A stretch of DNA of 64,000 nt from Polydactylus sextarius (lineage: Eukaryota; Chordata; Actinopteri; Polynemidae), in assembly GCA_016801845.1 (NCBI GenBank), contig CM028931.1:18554302-18618301 (forward strand). The letters run 5' to 3'. The position numbers and the translations under genes are program-made. The notes beneath the pieces are model-generated. The model ran no database searches. It saw only the letters and a program-made list of their open reading frames with translations, and was not told the origin of the DNA. Positions 1 to 11,230 of the stretch are shown one piece after another; the first letter of the stretch is position 1; each line of letters starts with the position of its first letter.

Positions 1-24
1 GGTGACGTTTTTCAGAGAAGTATC

Positions 25-261
25 GTCTGAAATATCTGACGTCTGTTTGATCACATGACCTCAAAATTAAATGCGACGGGTGGTGGAAATGTTGGCGCCA
101 TTAGCATCAACGTGTCCTCCATCGTTCCTCAGCTACATTTCGTCTTAAACTACACACGACTACGACTAAAATATCTGACGTCTGTTTGGTCACATGACTT
201 TAAGATTCAAGCGTCATGTGACGTTGAGATGTTGGCTCCATTAGCATCAACACATCCTCCA
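25..261. repeat. Two-copy tandem duplication, approx. 138-bp period
   Basis: Copy 1 (about 28-121) and copy 2 (about 166-261) share AAATATCTGACGTCTGTTTG, TCACATGAC, ATGTTGGC and CCATTAGCATCAAC. Substitutions are moderate. Confidence 0.75.
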
Positions 262-355
262 GTTAGCGACTGGCGTGACTGGTCGTGTTGTTCACGTTGA
301 AACGTTTCTTGTAAAAGAAAAAACACAAATGAGGTGGTGCAGCAGTGACAACCAG

Positions 356-413
356 AGTGTGAGTGTGTGTGAGTGTGAGTGAGTGTGTGTGAGTGTGTGT
401 GTGTGTGTGTGTT
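356..413. repeat. GT / GTGTGA microsatellite
   Basis: Imperfect GT tract with GA interruptions, ending in a pure GT run before TGCAGG. Confidence 0.9.
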
Positions 414-1250
414 GCAGGCTGCAGGCCACTATGACACACACACAGTGTCACAGCCTGACAATCCTGCTATCTGTCAGAGCGACTCCCGTGCAGGGACAGC
501 TGAAGTTGATCTCATTAACTTGCCCTTCATTCAAACAGCTAATTACACACAGACACACAATCACAGCCTTCACAGCACAATCAAGTCCTGACGGAGGAGC
601 GGGGGGAGGCGGACGGGGGAGTCGGAGAGAGGAGAGGAAGTCTGCAGCGTCGAGCTCCATCATTTCTGAGGCGGTGAGGAGTTTCAGTGGAGCGTCACGT
701 TGGGCGGCGGCGACTTGGCGCTCAGTCAGACTTCTTCTCTGAAGCTATTTGTTTCCAAGTGTCCCTAATAAAAGGAATTAATGTTATGTTAATGACACCT
801 CAGCCCGTTACTGCTCTGCTGATGGATCCATCTGTACTTGAAAATGTCTTTTCCTCCAGAACCTCGCCGCACGCTTATTTGTGTCAGGTAATTTATGGGA
901 TGACATTAAGCCGTTAATACATTGTGTTAAAGAAGAGACGACAGTTTAATGGCGCCGCGTCGACGTGAAAACCTGTCATCAATAATGCCGTGTCATGACG
1001 GCTGCTGGAGGCCCGGCGGGAAACGCTCCGCAGTCACCGAGGAAAGTTAAAAGAGCATATGAAGAAGACCGAGTCTGATCCAGCTCCCTGGCTCTGGTCT
1101 GGTCCAGGTCTACCTGACTGTCAGCAGCTGGATCCACATGTGAACATTCAGTCTGGTTTTAGAAAAACGTCTCTTCTGTCTCAATGTCACACATTAACGT
1201 TTCTGTCTTCACGATTCACTGACGCTGCCGCCTCCTCATCTCTGCTGTTG
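414..1250. other. Noncoding stretch; possible conserved element at about 755-930
   Basis: No supported gene. The part at 755-930 is non-repetitive and rich in TAAT/ATTA motifs (GGAATTAATGTTATGTTAAT), a texture typical of conserved noncoding DNA. This is inference only. Confidence 0.3.
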
Positions 1251-1320
1251 GTGGAGGAGGAGGAGGAGGTGGAGGAGGAGGAGGAGGAGGAGGAGGAGGA
1301 GGAGGAGGTGGAGGAGGAGG
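1251..1320. repeat. GGA trinucleotide microsatellite
   Basis: About 23 GGA units with occasional GGT. The polyglutamate and polyleucine frames across it are repeat artefacts. Confidence 0.9.
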
Positions 1321-2064
1321 TGATAATCCTCCGACAGGGAGAAGCCCTGAAGATGCTCACACACGTGGGAATAAAAGCAGCTAAGTAGCAGCAGATTAGG
1401 ACGGATTGTAGCTGCTGTAGTAAACGGTCCCGACGCCGTCACGTCTCCATGGTGACGGAGGATCATGATGGGATGGAGTGGATGAAACCAGGTTTAGGAT
1501 TTTATACATCATCAGCAGCGTCAGAACAAGGCAGGAGAGAGAAGATGGAGGATGTTAGGATGAAACCTTGTCACTGACATGGGTTTGTATGTGAAGCTGA
1601 TCGTTGAGAGGAGACGGTTGTAAATGTAAAGACCCAGTTGGACACTGACACACGTCCGTCATGTTTGTGTGGTGAAAACAAGAACCTGTTCCTGGTCTTC
1701 GCTCCAGGTCTTCGTGTTGTAGTTTCAGTTTCAGTTTCAGTCGTCCTCATTGAATCGTCTGAGCTGCTGTCGTGTCTCGTCCTCGTCCATCCTGCTCCGA
1801 GGTGACACCTCCACCACCACCACACGCCACTCGACTGAATTTAACGCTCGGCTGCTCTCGTGTTGTATTCCTCCGTCTCGTCTCGCAAACAAACTCATTC
1901 ATTCCAATTTCTTGACATCTCCATCAAGTCGGACTGAGGCGGCTCCGCTAATTAAAACACTTAATCACCAACGATTAATGGAACAACGACCGTTTGATTA
2001 ACACGACGGGTTATAGACGCCTGAGAACCACGACGGAAACACGACAAACACACTGATAATCTGA

Positions 2065-2065
<1 letters not shown>
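1321..2065. other. Noncoding stretch with no recognised feature
   Basis: Moderate G+C. The only local repeat is a short TTTCAG run at about 1723-1740. Both strands have short open frames without family features. Confidence 0.4.

Positions 2066-2098
<33 letters not shown>
2066..2098. repeat. CA microsatellite
   Basis: Uninterrupted CA dinucleotides. Confidence 0.95.
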
Positions 2099-2100
<2 letters not shown>

Positions 2101-2222
2101 CCTGTGCAGAGGAAGTGGAGACTTTCTGTCACAATCTCCACCAGAACATTGAAGTCAATAAGAGCAGAACCAGAGCTGCAGAACCGAGTACAAACGAGCT
2201 CAAGAAAATCCCTCAATCTCAG

Positions 2223-2224
<2 letters not shown>

Positions 2225-2259
<35 letters not shown>
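2225..2259. repeat. CA microsatellite
   Basis: Uninterrupted CA dinucleotides, about 125 bp after the previous tract. Confidence 0.95.
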
Positions 2260-2260
<1 letters not shown>

Positions 2261-2385
2261 CAGCTGTCAGTCGTTCAGCTTCTTCACTCACAACCTCAGA
2301 ACAAGCAGCTTCAGCTCAGTCGAACTTTAAAAACTTATTAGTGTCGCTGCGACTGTAACAGCTGCCTGAGAACATGTCAGTTATT

Positions 2386-2430
2386 GATCACATCAGATCT
2401 GATCACATCAGATCTGATCACATCAGATCA
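2386..2430. repeat. 15-bp tandem repeat, three units, internally palindromic
   Basis: Three copies of GATCACATCAGATCT. Unit junctions create palindromes such as AGATCTGATCA. Confidence 0.85.
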
Positions 2431-4103
2431 AACACACGTCGTGTCTTTGTCCCCGGAGAGAAAAGAAACAGAGACGAGAGGAGAAGTTTGTGTTTGTGCA
2501 GACGAAGCAGAGAAGAAGTTCAACTTTAATTCTGCTCATTCAGCTTCTTCTGTGTTGCTGTGTTTTATGAAGCCAACAACCATCGTCCTGTGTAACTGTT
2601 TATCTCCGTTATCGAACCATAAACGATGAGCTGGTGGAAACGCAACCAAGCGGCCGCCTCTCCCGAGGAGACGGGAGGTGTAAAGGGAAGCACCGTTGAT
2701 AATGAGACAGACGCAGTAAATAAATAAGCTCCACATCAGGAAGTTCAACTCGCTGCACAAACTTCAGGTGTGGAGCCGGCGCTGGGGGCGACGCCGCAGC
2801 GCCTCCTCGTCGTTGGAGCTGCAGCTTCATCAATAACTCACAGAGCGGCTGGTTTCACCTCCACAGAGCGCAGAGCTGCTCCGTCGCCTCGACGACGCTT
2901 CCTGCGGAGCGAGGAACAACGCGGCGCCGCGGGGCGAGCGGTTAAAAATACATGGTCTCTGGAGACGCAGCAGAAACAGCAGCAGGTGTGTTCATGAAGA
3001 CGTGTTCTCACCGCTGAACGTGTGTTTTGGAGGCAGCGGCGGGATAACGACGCGGCTCATGACACAGACAGAGGGAGGAGGTGAAATCATCCGACGCTAA
3101 TTTGACCTTATTGGCTCTAATTCTACTGATAACTACGGGTTTGACGTCTAACAGAGGCAGAGCGGCTGGGCTCTGACAGACAGCTCTACTCAGTGATGCA
3201 GACCAGTGAACCATCAACTTGTCCGTCTGTTTCTCTCCTTCACACCTCCGCCCCTCGTCTCTCAGCTTCCTTCACGCCGTGTTCCTGGATCTCCATCACC
3301 GCGGGCGGAGCGTTAATATCACACCGCGGTGCACTTTGTTAATGAAAACGAGGTTTGGTCGTGGAGCTACAGATGCTGAGGTTGTCAGGTGTAAAAGCTG
3401 AGCCTGTAATCTTCCTCCAGCTACAGTAAGTCGTCATCTCTCCGCCTCCGCCTCCCGCCGCGGCCTCAGCGTGGCGGCGCCATCGCTCTCGTTAATCACA
3501 CGGTGTCAGACCTTTAATAAGTCCTTGACGGGGTTTCTCAGTGAACGACACTCTTTATCAAAGCTTTACTCTGCCAGGATGATTGATCCCCCCACACACG
3601 CGCGCGCGCTCAGGTCTGCCCTTCACGCCGCCTGACGGCGCGGCCCACGCAGCCGGAGGTGATGGATACCGCCGCTGGTTTCATTCCTCTCCCTGCTAAC
3701 CAGCGCCACATGACGCTGCCTCTGTGAACGCAGACGCCGCCGTGATCAAGTGATGTTTTAACCTTGCTGCAGCACTTAACAAATGAAGTAACAGCAGCCA
3801 TCGCTCGGCCTTGTCTCTTTACTTATGGACGTCAGAGCGTCGGTGAAGCATCGTCGCAGCTGTGGCCTCGTCCTAAAACACATACATCAGCTACAAACTT
3901 GGCCTCAACACAGCTTTAATGAGACGTAAGACAGAGCTGCTGCTGCTGGAGTTACAGAAGAAACCTACGTCTGAAGGTTAAAGGTCGAGTCGGGGTTAAC
4001 TTTAACACCACACAGTGACACTGACGATGCATTAAATCTGACGTCTGCAGGTTTAATGCATCAGCACCTCAACAGACATGTTACATCGGTTCCAGTGATA
4101 TGG
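2431..4103. other. Noncoding stretch
   Basis: GC-rich patches (about 2780-2945 and 3430-3490) have no start codon plus splice-donor arrangement that I can support. A short CGCGCGCG run lies at 3600-3608. No gene recognised. Confidence 0.35.
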
Positions 4104-4499
4104 ACCAAATAGTTAACGATGAAAGTAAATGGGGCAGCCAGCCAAACTATCTAAAACTGTTCCACATCAGCAGATTCAACATGTTCCTGTTGTTCAGTAA
4201 AGTGATGAATCTGCTGATGTGGAACAACCTTCATCACCAGTTGTTATAAAAGCAGACGTTGGGTAAGTCTTGTAAAACAGTGTTTTTAATAAACTCTGGG
4301 TTCACTTACTAAGTTATCAGTACTTCAGTTTATGTGTAGGGACCCTATTCATGCTACTGCTGAAGTGAAGTGATATTTTGAGCTTTATTAGTGGTGAAAT
4401 GACAGTTTACTTTCATTGTTAACTGTTGTTGTGAAACAATGGATGCTAAGTGTCTCTTGTTGGTGTTTGACTGGTGTTGGTGGTTTAAATTCCTCCAGA
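4104..4499 (+). mobile_element. Fold-back / terminal-inverted-repeat element, copy 1
   Basis: Starts with ACCAAATAGTTAAC, a segment found inverted at the far end of sister copies (GTTAACTATTTGGT). Inside is a perfect 20-bp stem, 4159-4178 against 4206-4225, with a 27-base loop. It continues through GGGACCCTATTCATGCTACT to an outer segment ending GTTTAAATTCCTCCAG. The same order is seen at 38877-39287 and, reversed, at 57548-57892. It has no coding capacity and is best read as a MITE-like non-autonomous DNA element. This copy lacks about 27 bases of its right inverted repeat. Confidence 0.75.
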
Positions 4500-6309
4500 T
4501 CACAAGTGTCAAACGTTTGTGGCGTCATCGAAGTCGCTGGTGCTTCAAACCTGAGAAAAATGTAGAAAAACAAAGCTTCCTCCTGTTACGCCGATGTTAG
4601 ATTATCTGTTAGAATTATTCAGAGAAATGTAGAAAAGTGATGTTTGAAACTTTGTTAAACACAACTGAAGTCGACTCGATTGAATCTTGTGCACAAAGCT
4701 GCGTTTTCTTACAAGAACAATTAGATTAAAAAAGAAAAAGCAAGCTGTTTTTACGTGACCAGACGATCATTATGAAACTGACTGAGTCAAACAACCACGA
4801 CTGAATTCTCCATTATTTCTTGAATAATAAAAACTGCACGGGGACAAAGTGAAAGTAATGAAGTCGAGCGACGACGGCGGTGGAACCGGACTTTTCATTT
4901 TTTAATTTATTTTCTTGAATAAATAAAAAGCTCAGTGTCTCAGCTCCAGGAACAACAACACTAACCTTGTGGACGCAGCAAAAAAAATACTCGCAAAAAC
5001 AAAATTAGCACAAAGAGAGAAAAGAAAAGTGCTCCACATTTTGAGTGCCAAGTCTGAGGCATTATTCTGAGGCTGTGAAAAGAGAAATCACATAATGGCT
5101 GAGGATATCAGAGCCAATTGTAGCAGCGGAGCTGTTTGTAAATGGCAGCGTGGGGACATGAATGGCTCCGGGAACTTCTCTGAATGAAATCTAAAAGAGA
5201 ACAATTTGGTATTCTGTGTGAAGACGGCGCGGGCGACGCAGCGATTAGGAGGCCGAGCGCGGGGGTTCGCCATCCAGCGCCGCTTCTTCCTCCGTCGACC
5301 TCCGTCGACACAGGCGAGCGACGTCCACGCTGACCGGGGACCACGGACGTTAAACCAGTGTTCGTCCACATTCGTGGCGGCGGCGTCCTCGGAGACTGAA
5401 CCGGGAACAAAAAGCAGCACCTGTTCACATTGTTCCTGCAGACCTTTTCAGCCAGGACGCTCCTCTGTAATCATCCCAGGAACAATAGCAGGCCCAGGTA
5501 TCCTGTTGTTTTCCTGCAGCCGCTGGCTCACACACAGGTAGAGAAAATACTGCTCGCACAAGAGGAAAGTGGAGGCGCGAGGAAATGTATGTAACCTGCT
5601 ACAATCTTCTGGTGAAAATGGAGCAAAGCCACAAACAGCCGTTATTACGCCTTTTCAGCTAAACAACCACGTCAAGACTGAGCGTTGTGGAGCGAACGGA
5701 GTTGGTGCAGGTGGAGAAAGAAGGTTAAAGCTTCCACCGGCAAAATCACTGCAATTTAGAGTGTGACAAGCTGAACACAGAGGCTCAGCAGCAGCTATGA
5801 ACACACATTATTATAACTGGATTGGCAGTACATTTCCTGTGAACGAACCAGATGCTCGCTGCCAAATGCTCCTGTTAACTGAGCTGTGTGAAGATCCAGC
5901 AGCAGAAAATGGTTTTAAATTTAAATTATTTCAATTATAGTCGTTAATAAACACAAAACAAAAGCAGCGTCTGTGGATTATAAGACGTATTAATATTTAA
6001 AGACAAACACGTCGCCGGTCTCAGGCTGAGGTTGAAGGAACAAAAGGTCCAAAGGTTTTTGTCCACGAATTAATAAAATATTGAGACTTTATATTCAAAG
6101 AGTCAAAGGTCAAACTTCATAATAGTTCAGCAGCGTCACTGGGGAAGTAAAGGGCAGATTGTGACATATTTCTTCATTTTAGTTTGAAATGTACTGAATC
6201 TATCAGAGATAATTAATGAGCTACAGCTACATTCTTTAACATATTATTTATAAAAGTATCACTATACGACGATGGAGTGTCAGGACCACAACAGAGAAAA
6301 GACACTATG
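4500..6309. other. Noncoding stretch; CpG-rich patch at about 5220-5400
   Basis: 5220-5400 is CpG-rich with overlapping open frames on both strands. I see no splice-bounded exon or known domain there. 5800-5900 is non-repetitive with conserved-element texture. The remainder is AT-rich. Confidence 0.3.
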
Positions 6310-6410
6310 CTTTAGTTTACATTAATATGTAGATGGAGGAAGACTCATGTTCATCTTCTACATATTTAATATGATCACTCACTGATGTGGAGTGTTTGAT
6401 CTGTATTAAA
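6310..6410. repeat. Isolated copy of the TGTGGAGTGTTT repeat
   Basis: Nearly identical to 9255-9345, sharing ATTAATATGTAGATGGAGGA, CATCTTCTACATATTTAATA and GATGTGGAGTGTTTGAT. It is the closest pair in a family otherwise concentrated at 9.2-11.2 kb. Confidence 0.8.
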
Positions 6411-7481
6411 GTCCCTGTTTTAATTCTTCATCTCAAAGTTTTAACTTTATTCTCAACAGACAAAGTTCTCACTTTTATTTTCTTAAATGTATAAAAAAAA
6501 TACATCAATGACCTTCAACAACCTTTACTGTCACTGTTGGACGATGGAGTATCAGAGCCAAGGTAAACAAAGAGTATTTCTGCTTCTTACATTTTGTGAT
6601 GATGATGTATAAATATATTTATAATTTAATCCCATGAAAACAAACTAAACCTAGTTAGTTATGTTTCAAAACTACAACTAGTTTTATTCTTATTCTGTCA
6701 TCACTGGTGTCAGCACCAAACAAAACACAGATTTCTTTCTTCGTCTTTGAAGAAATTTTGAGTTTCAGGTTTAAATTGATAAGAGACAGAAATGTTCTGT
6801 AATGTCCTAAAAGACAAAATAAGAAAACCCTGCTCCTCTTAACAACCTCGACTTCTATTCGTTCAGTTCTTCAGGAGACTTTGAACCTTTTTGCACCAAA
6901 TTTTGCATAAAAATAAATCTTGTACAGAGTGTGACGGGGCTCAGAATAACACCCCGTAGATGAGGACATAAAAATGATGGGACGCCTTCATCGTAAAGAC
7001 GAGATTTCAAGTGTAACATCCTGATCTGGTTCGACTCGGTCACCACTCTGCTCCGACGGATCCAAACGCTAAAGACTGGAACGTGTTATTTTCATGGCTT
7101 CACATCCTTCTGCTTTTTGCTGTGTTGTCTGTGTGGAGCAGAGAGAGGAGGCTCATTGTCAGTATCTACATGGATTAAGCTTCACCACATAAAAACAAGC
7201 GATCTCCATTCAAAGTCAAAACGCTGAGGCCATCTCTAAGAATCTTAAACCTCTGCCCCGAGCGCCGCTGGCTGCACAATAACAAACATTCATGTATGAG
7301 GTCACACTCTAAAAAATCCTGGCTTCCTGTTTCCAGCTCAGAAACACTTCGTGCCAGACGCTCCCTCTGTTTTCTGTTGTAACTGTACTTGTGATGAATA
7401 ACCCTTCGCTCGCGCCTGCAGGCAAATTCCTGCTCTTTTCACACACGGACACAGTCTGTCCTGTCTCTGGTCCAAACAATC

Positions 7482-7782
7482 GGATCCTGGTCCTGATCCT
7501 GGTCTCACACAGTCCTCAAGCGGTCCTAAAGTCTCACCGAGTCCGATCTGATCCCACGTCTTTTATTAATAAACTTAAAGTTTCACAGCAAATCAACGTC
7601 CAAACGTTCAGACACATCATGAACTCAACAACAATCTGATCCTGATCCTGGTCCTAGTCTCAGAAAGTCCTCAAACTGTCCTACAGTCCTGGATCAGATC
7701 TCACTGATGCCACATCTTTTATCAATAACCAATCAACGTCCAAAGATTCAGACGCATCATGAACTCAATGATCTGATTGGTT
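7482..7782. repeat. Two-copy tandem duplication, approx. 150-bp period
   Basis: Copies at about 7482-7636 and 7637-7782 share GATCCTGATCCTGGT, AGTCCTCAA, TCTTTTAT(T/C)AATAA, CAACGTCCAAA and CATCATGAACTCAA. Confidence 0.75.
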
Positions 7783-7838
7783 GAGACACTTTGTAAACAG
7801 AGAAAGACACAAACCTTTTTACAATAAAACCAGTCAAC

Positions 7839-8275
7839 ATGGACATAAAGGTGGACACAGTGGCCATGTGTCACCGCCTGCACAACCAGAAACTGTTCAC
7901 CGCCGGGTTGGAGGCACGAATCACCACCATGGAGCTGCAGGAGGAGACGAGTACAAGTGTTACCGCTCCATCAGCAACAGAGATGGAGCTGGACCGACTC
8001 CAGGAGACGCTAGAGACACAGAGGAGACGCTCAGAGACACAGAGGAGACGCTCAGAGACACAGAGGAGACGCTCAGAGACACAGAGGAGACGCTCTCCTC
8101 CACCCAGAACGCCAACTTGAAGCTGGAGGAGCTGCAGGAGACGCTCCATCAAAGAGACCAACACATCCTACAGCTACTGAAGGAGGAGGAGGAGGAGCTG
8201 CAGGAGCAGCCGAAGAAGAAGGAGAAGAGGAACAAGGAGGAACAAGATCTCCTCAATTCAGGACTGTCAGACTGA
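7839..8275 (+). pseudogene. Coiled-coil reading frame broken by a one-base frameshift
   Basis: An ATG at 7839 (MDIKVDTVAM) opens a frame that reads through MELDRLQETL near 7981-8010. From there the natural continuation lies in another frame: four RDTEETL heptads, then KLEELQETLHQRDQHILQLL, a lysine/glutamate-rich tail and a stop at 8273-8275. The heptads come from a 21-bp unit repeated four times (about 8011-8096). The first junction reads GCTAGAGAC where later units read GCTCAGAGAC, so one missing C explains the frame change. AATAAA signals lie at 8287, 8311 and 8315, within 50 bases of the stop. A pyrimidine tract ending in CAG near 7830 could be a splice acceptor. The leucine-spaced heptads suggest a coiled coil. 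I do not recognise the family. It may be a decayed gene, the last exon of a gene with a sequencing error, or a chance open frame helped by the repeat. Confidence 0.35.
8011..8096 (+). repeat. 21-bp minisatellite, four units, heptad-coding
   Basis: Four near-perfect 21-bp units built on CAGAGGAGACGCTC. Because 21 bp equals seven codons, each unit adds one heptad to the enclosing coiled-coil frame. The first unit lacks one C. Confidence 0.85.
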
Positions 8276-8320
8276 GGAAGAGACAGAATAAACTTCCTTT
8301 AAAATACGTAAATAAATAAA

Positions 8321-9249
8321 AAAGCTACACTTGAATCACAAATGTTTGTCACGTTAACGTTTCATCACAGTCAGATTCATTTCCGGTCACGTGACTTCAA
8401 CCTCATTTACTTCACACTGACCTGTAGCACGAGGTCGAACGTCGACTCAAACCTCGTGTTTCTGACTCCGTTTCACAGCCAGATGCATCCAGCTGAACAA
8501 AGACCTTCTACATGTGATGGTCACGTAGTTTAACACCATTAACACGGAGCCCTGTGAGGAAATCACCTCGGTCCCGTGATGCGACGGTAACGGCTGATTC
8601 AGGACCTCACGTGTTTCTAAAATGATAAAAATAATGGACAAGGGGTACTGGTTAACGATTAAACACGTCGTTAACCACTCGGGCGGCTGCGCTCACACCG
8701 TTAATCTGAGTCCTGACCCGGTCATCGGGTACCTCATGTATGTAGCAGCTGTTAATGGATGTTGAGATCTCAGCGCACAGCCGCGGGCTGTCACGCAGCA
8801 CGGCGTCACACGTCCAAACCCTTGATGTACGAGCCACTTCCCGGCTGCTCTAATGCATTTAAATGGAGCTGTGAGTCCGACAGGACCGGCCCGATTCCAG
8901 ACCCGGCGGTGAAGGCTCCATCTCGTCGGCTGCCTTGGTGGACGGAGCGAGGACGAAGGAAATGAAATTGAAAATCCATCAGGCACACCCACAGTCTCAC
9001 ACTCACGCTGGGTCATATCTCACATTTCAAAGTGTTATAATAATAACGGATGTGTGATGAGCTGCCGCCTGATGTAGGAAGCTAATCCAAGCAAAAAAAT
9101 AGATTTACTAGAGTAAATGAAGTACAGTGGAAGAATTATGAGTGAAAGAGCTGCACGCTGCCCTCCGTGTAAAGGTACTATAACCTTCAATTTAATTAAA
9201 ATCTTTTTTTCTTCGCGCCGCATCAAGTCAGACACACTCACTTGGGTGT
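8321..9249. other. Noncoding stretch
   Basis: No repeat and no coding exon recognised. 8640-9030 is relatively GC-rich and complex, with an ATGCATTTAAATGGAGCTG segment, and may be conserved noncoding DNA. Confidence 0.3.
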
Positions 9250-10215
9250 TAAAGTGTTTGCATTAATATGTAGATGGAGGAAGACTCATGATCATCTTCT
9301 ACATATTTAATATGATCACTCACTGATGTGGAGTGTTTGATTTACATCACCAGAAAAATACCTGACACCTGACCCGAGTTTGTCTATCATGAATAAATGA
9401 CGACTGAGTTCAGTTGTTACATTTTGTCTACATATATAATTTAATCACACACTGATGTGGAGTGTTTGGTACACATCATGTGACCACTGATAAGTTTAAC
9501 TTCTTTATTTGATTTAATTTATTTAACACATTTGACACATTAGATGAGTTTTAGTTTTTAGCTTCTTTATCTTATTTTGTTTAACACATTAGATGGAGGA
9601 AGACTGTTTTACATGTTTCATTTGATCACTTAATGATGTGAAGTGTTTGATATGCATCACCTGACCACTAAAATATCTGCCACCTTCACCTTACTTCAAA
9701 AACTGCACAACAATTTATCTTTTATGAATGAAAAACTGCTCAGTTCATTTGTTACATTTTGGAACATTTTGTCTATTTAATTTAATCACTCAATGTTGTG
9801 GAGTGTTTGATATGCATCGTGTGACCACTGATAAGTTTAACTAAGATACTTATTCTTGTTTCAGCTTCTTTATTTTATTTTATTTAACATATTTGATTCC
9901 ATTTTATTTTGCAGCTGCTGCTGCAGAACATTTTATCTTTCATGAATAAAGAACCGCTCAGTTAATTTGTTACATTTTGTCTTAGTTTGATGGATGAAGA
10001 CACTTGTTCATGTTTTAAATTTTTCAATCTGATCACTGAATGTTGTGGAGTGTTCGATTTGCATCACATTTGACTAAGTTTGACTGAGATACATGTTCAG
10101 TTTCATCTTCTTTGTTTGATTTATTTAACACATTTGGAGGAAGACTCTTTGACATGTTTAATTTTATCACCCACTGTTGTGGAGTGTTTGACCACCACCT
10201 CAGATACATGCGTGT
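9250..10215. repeat. Degenerate tandem repeat with TGTGGAGTGTTT core, main block
   Basis: Six diverged copies have cores near 9330, 9460, 9640, 9800, 10045 and 10182, spaced irregularly at about 130-245 bp. Each carries TTTAATCACTC or a variant, the TGTGGAGTGTTTGA core, CATCA and often TGACCACTGATAAGTTTAAC. AT-rich TTTATTTAACACATTTGA sequence fills the space between. No coding capacity. Confidence 0.75.
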
Positions 10216-10999
10216 CATGACCGTCAGGTCATTTTCATAAAGCTAAAAGGTCACATTTCCTGGACCCACTGATCCGGTTCCTCATCCAGCTCGGCTCCAC
10301 ACCTGCAGTATCAACTTCAGCCGTAAAGGTTGAAGCGGAACAAAAACCTCAGACTGTAAATGTTTGAAGATGCTCCAGACTAAATATTTCACCCTCCCTG
10401 TTTCCCACTGATAACAAATGACAGACAACAGAGCTGCGGGCAAACTCCCCAGACGGCCGCCCGCCACGGCGCACACACACACGCCGCGCACACAGCAAGA
10501 ACATCTGCTTTCATTCAAAGAGCACAAACATTTGAGAAGCCGTCCCCGTCCTGCCAACACCTGCCTCCCTGAGTGAAGCAGGAGACATGTCCACAAAGAA
10601 CGTGAGGTAGGAGAGGGAGACATCAGGAGGCGCTGACATGTTGCTTTGGCTTCCTGTCACTGAGGAAATGTCAGAGTTACCGCTGCCGCTGCTTCGTTTT
10701 GGCAAACGTCTGTCTGGCAGACGGACACTTTGAACGAGTGGACGCTCTGTCGACCTGGAGTCTGTGAGCAGCTCCCGACGATGTTGTTCCTGTTGTAGAG
10801 CAGCGACTCTGAGGCCGACGGGCCAAAGACGCAGCAGATCCATCGAGGCAAGGGCCAGAGACTCGAATTAACCCGACCTGGACCTGCTACAGAGACCACC
10901 ACAGGATCCTCAAGTCTACGTGAGATGGAGACGAAGCTTCACCACCAGTATCTGGTTGATTTCATCCATTTCAACAAGTCTGATTTGTCTTATGTCTCG
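10216..10999. other. Noncoding stretch between the two repeat blocks
   Basis: Non-repetitive, with overlapping open frames on the minus strand (10282-10902) that show no domain, signal or splice pattern. Confidence 0.3.
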
Positions 11000-11230
11000 T
11001 CCACACGGTGACGTCCAGACTCTTTCACGTTTCATTTAATCACTCAGTGTTGTGGAGTGTCTGGTGTACATCATGTGACCACTGATAAGTTGGATTGAGA
11101 TTATTTTTAATGTATTTATCACATTTGACACATTTGACATGTCTACATGTTTCATTTAATCACTCGGTGTTGTGGAGTGTTTGATATACATCACGTTTGA
11201 CTAAGATACTTGACGTACAGTTCATTTACC
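11000..11230. repeat. Degenerate repeat with TGTGGAGTGTTT core, second block
   Basis: Two more copies of the same family (cores near 11050 and 11170), separated from the main block by about 0.8 kb of unrelated sequence. TCATTTAATCACTC precedes each core. Confidence 0.7.

Noticed and set aside
8759..9016. Overlapping frames on both strands in a GC-moderate stretch
   Set aside because: No splice sites or family features; several frames open at once suggests composition.
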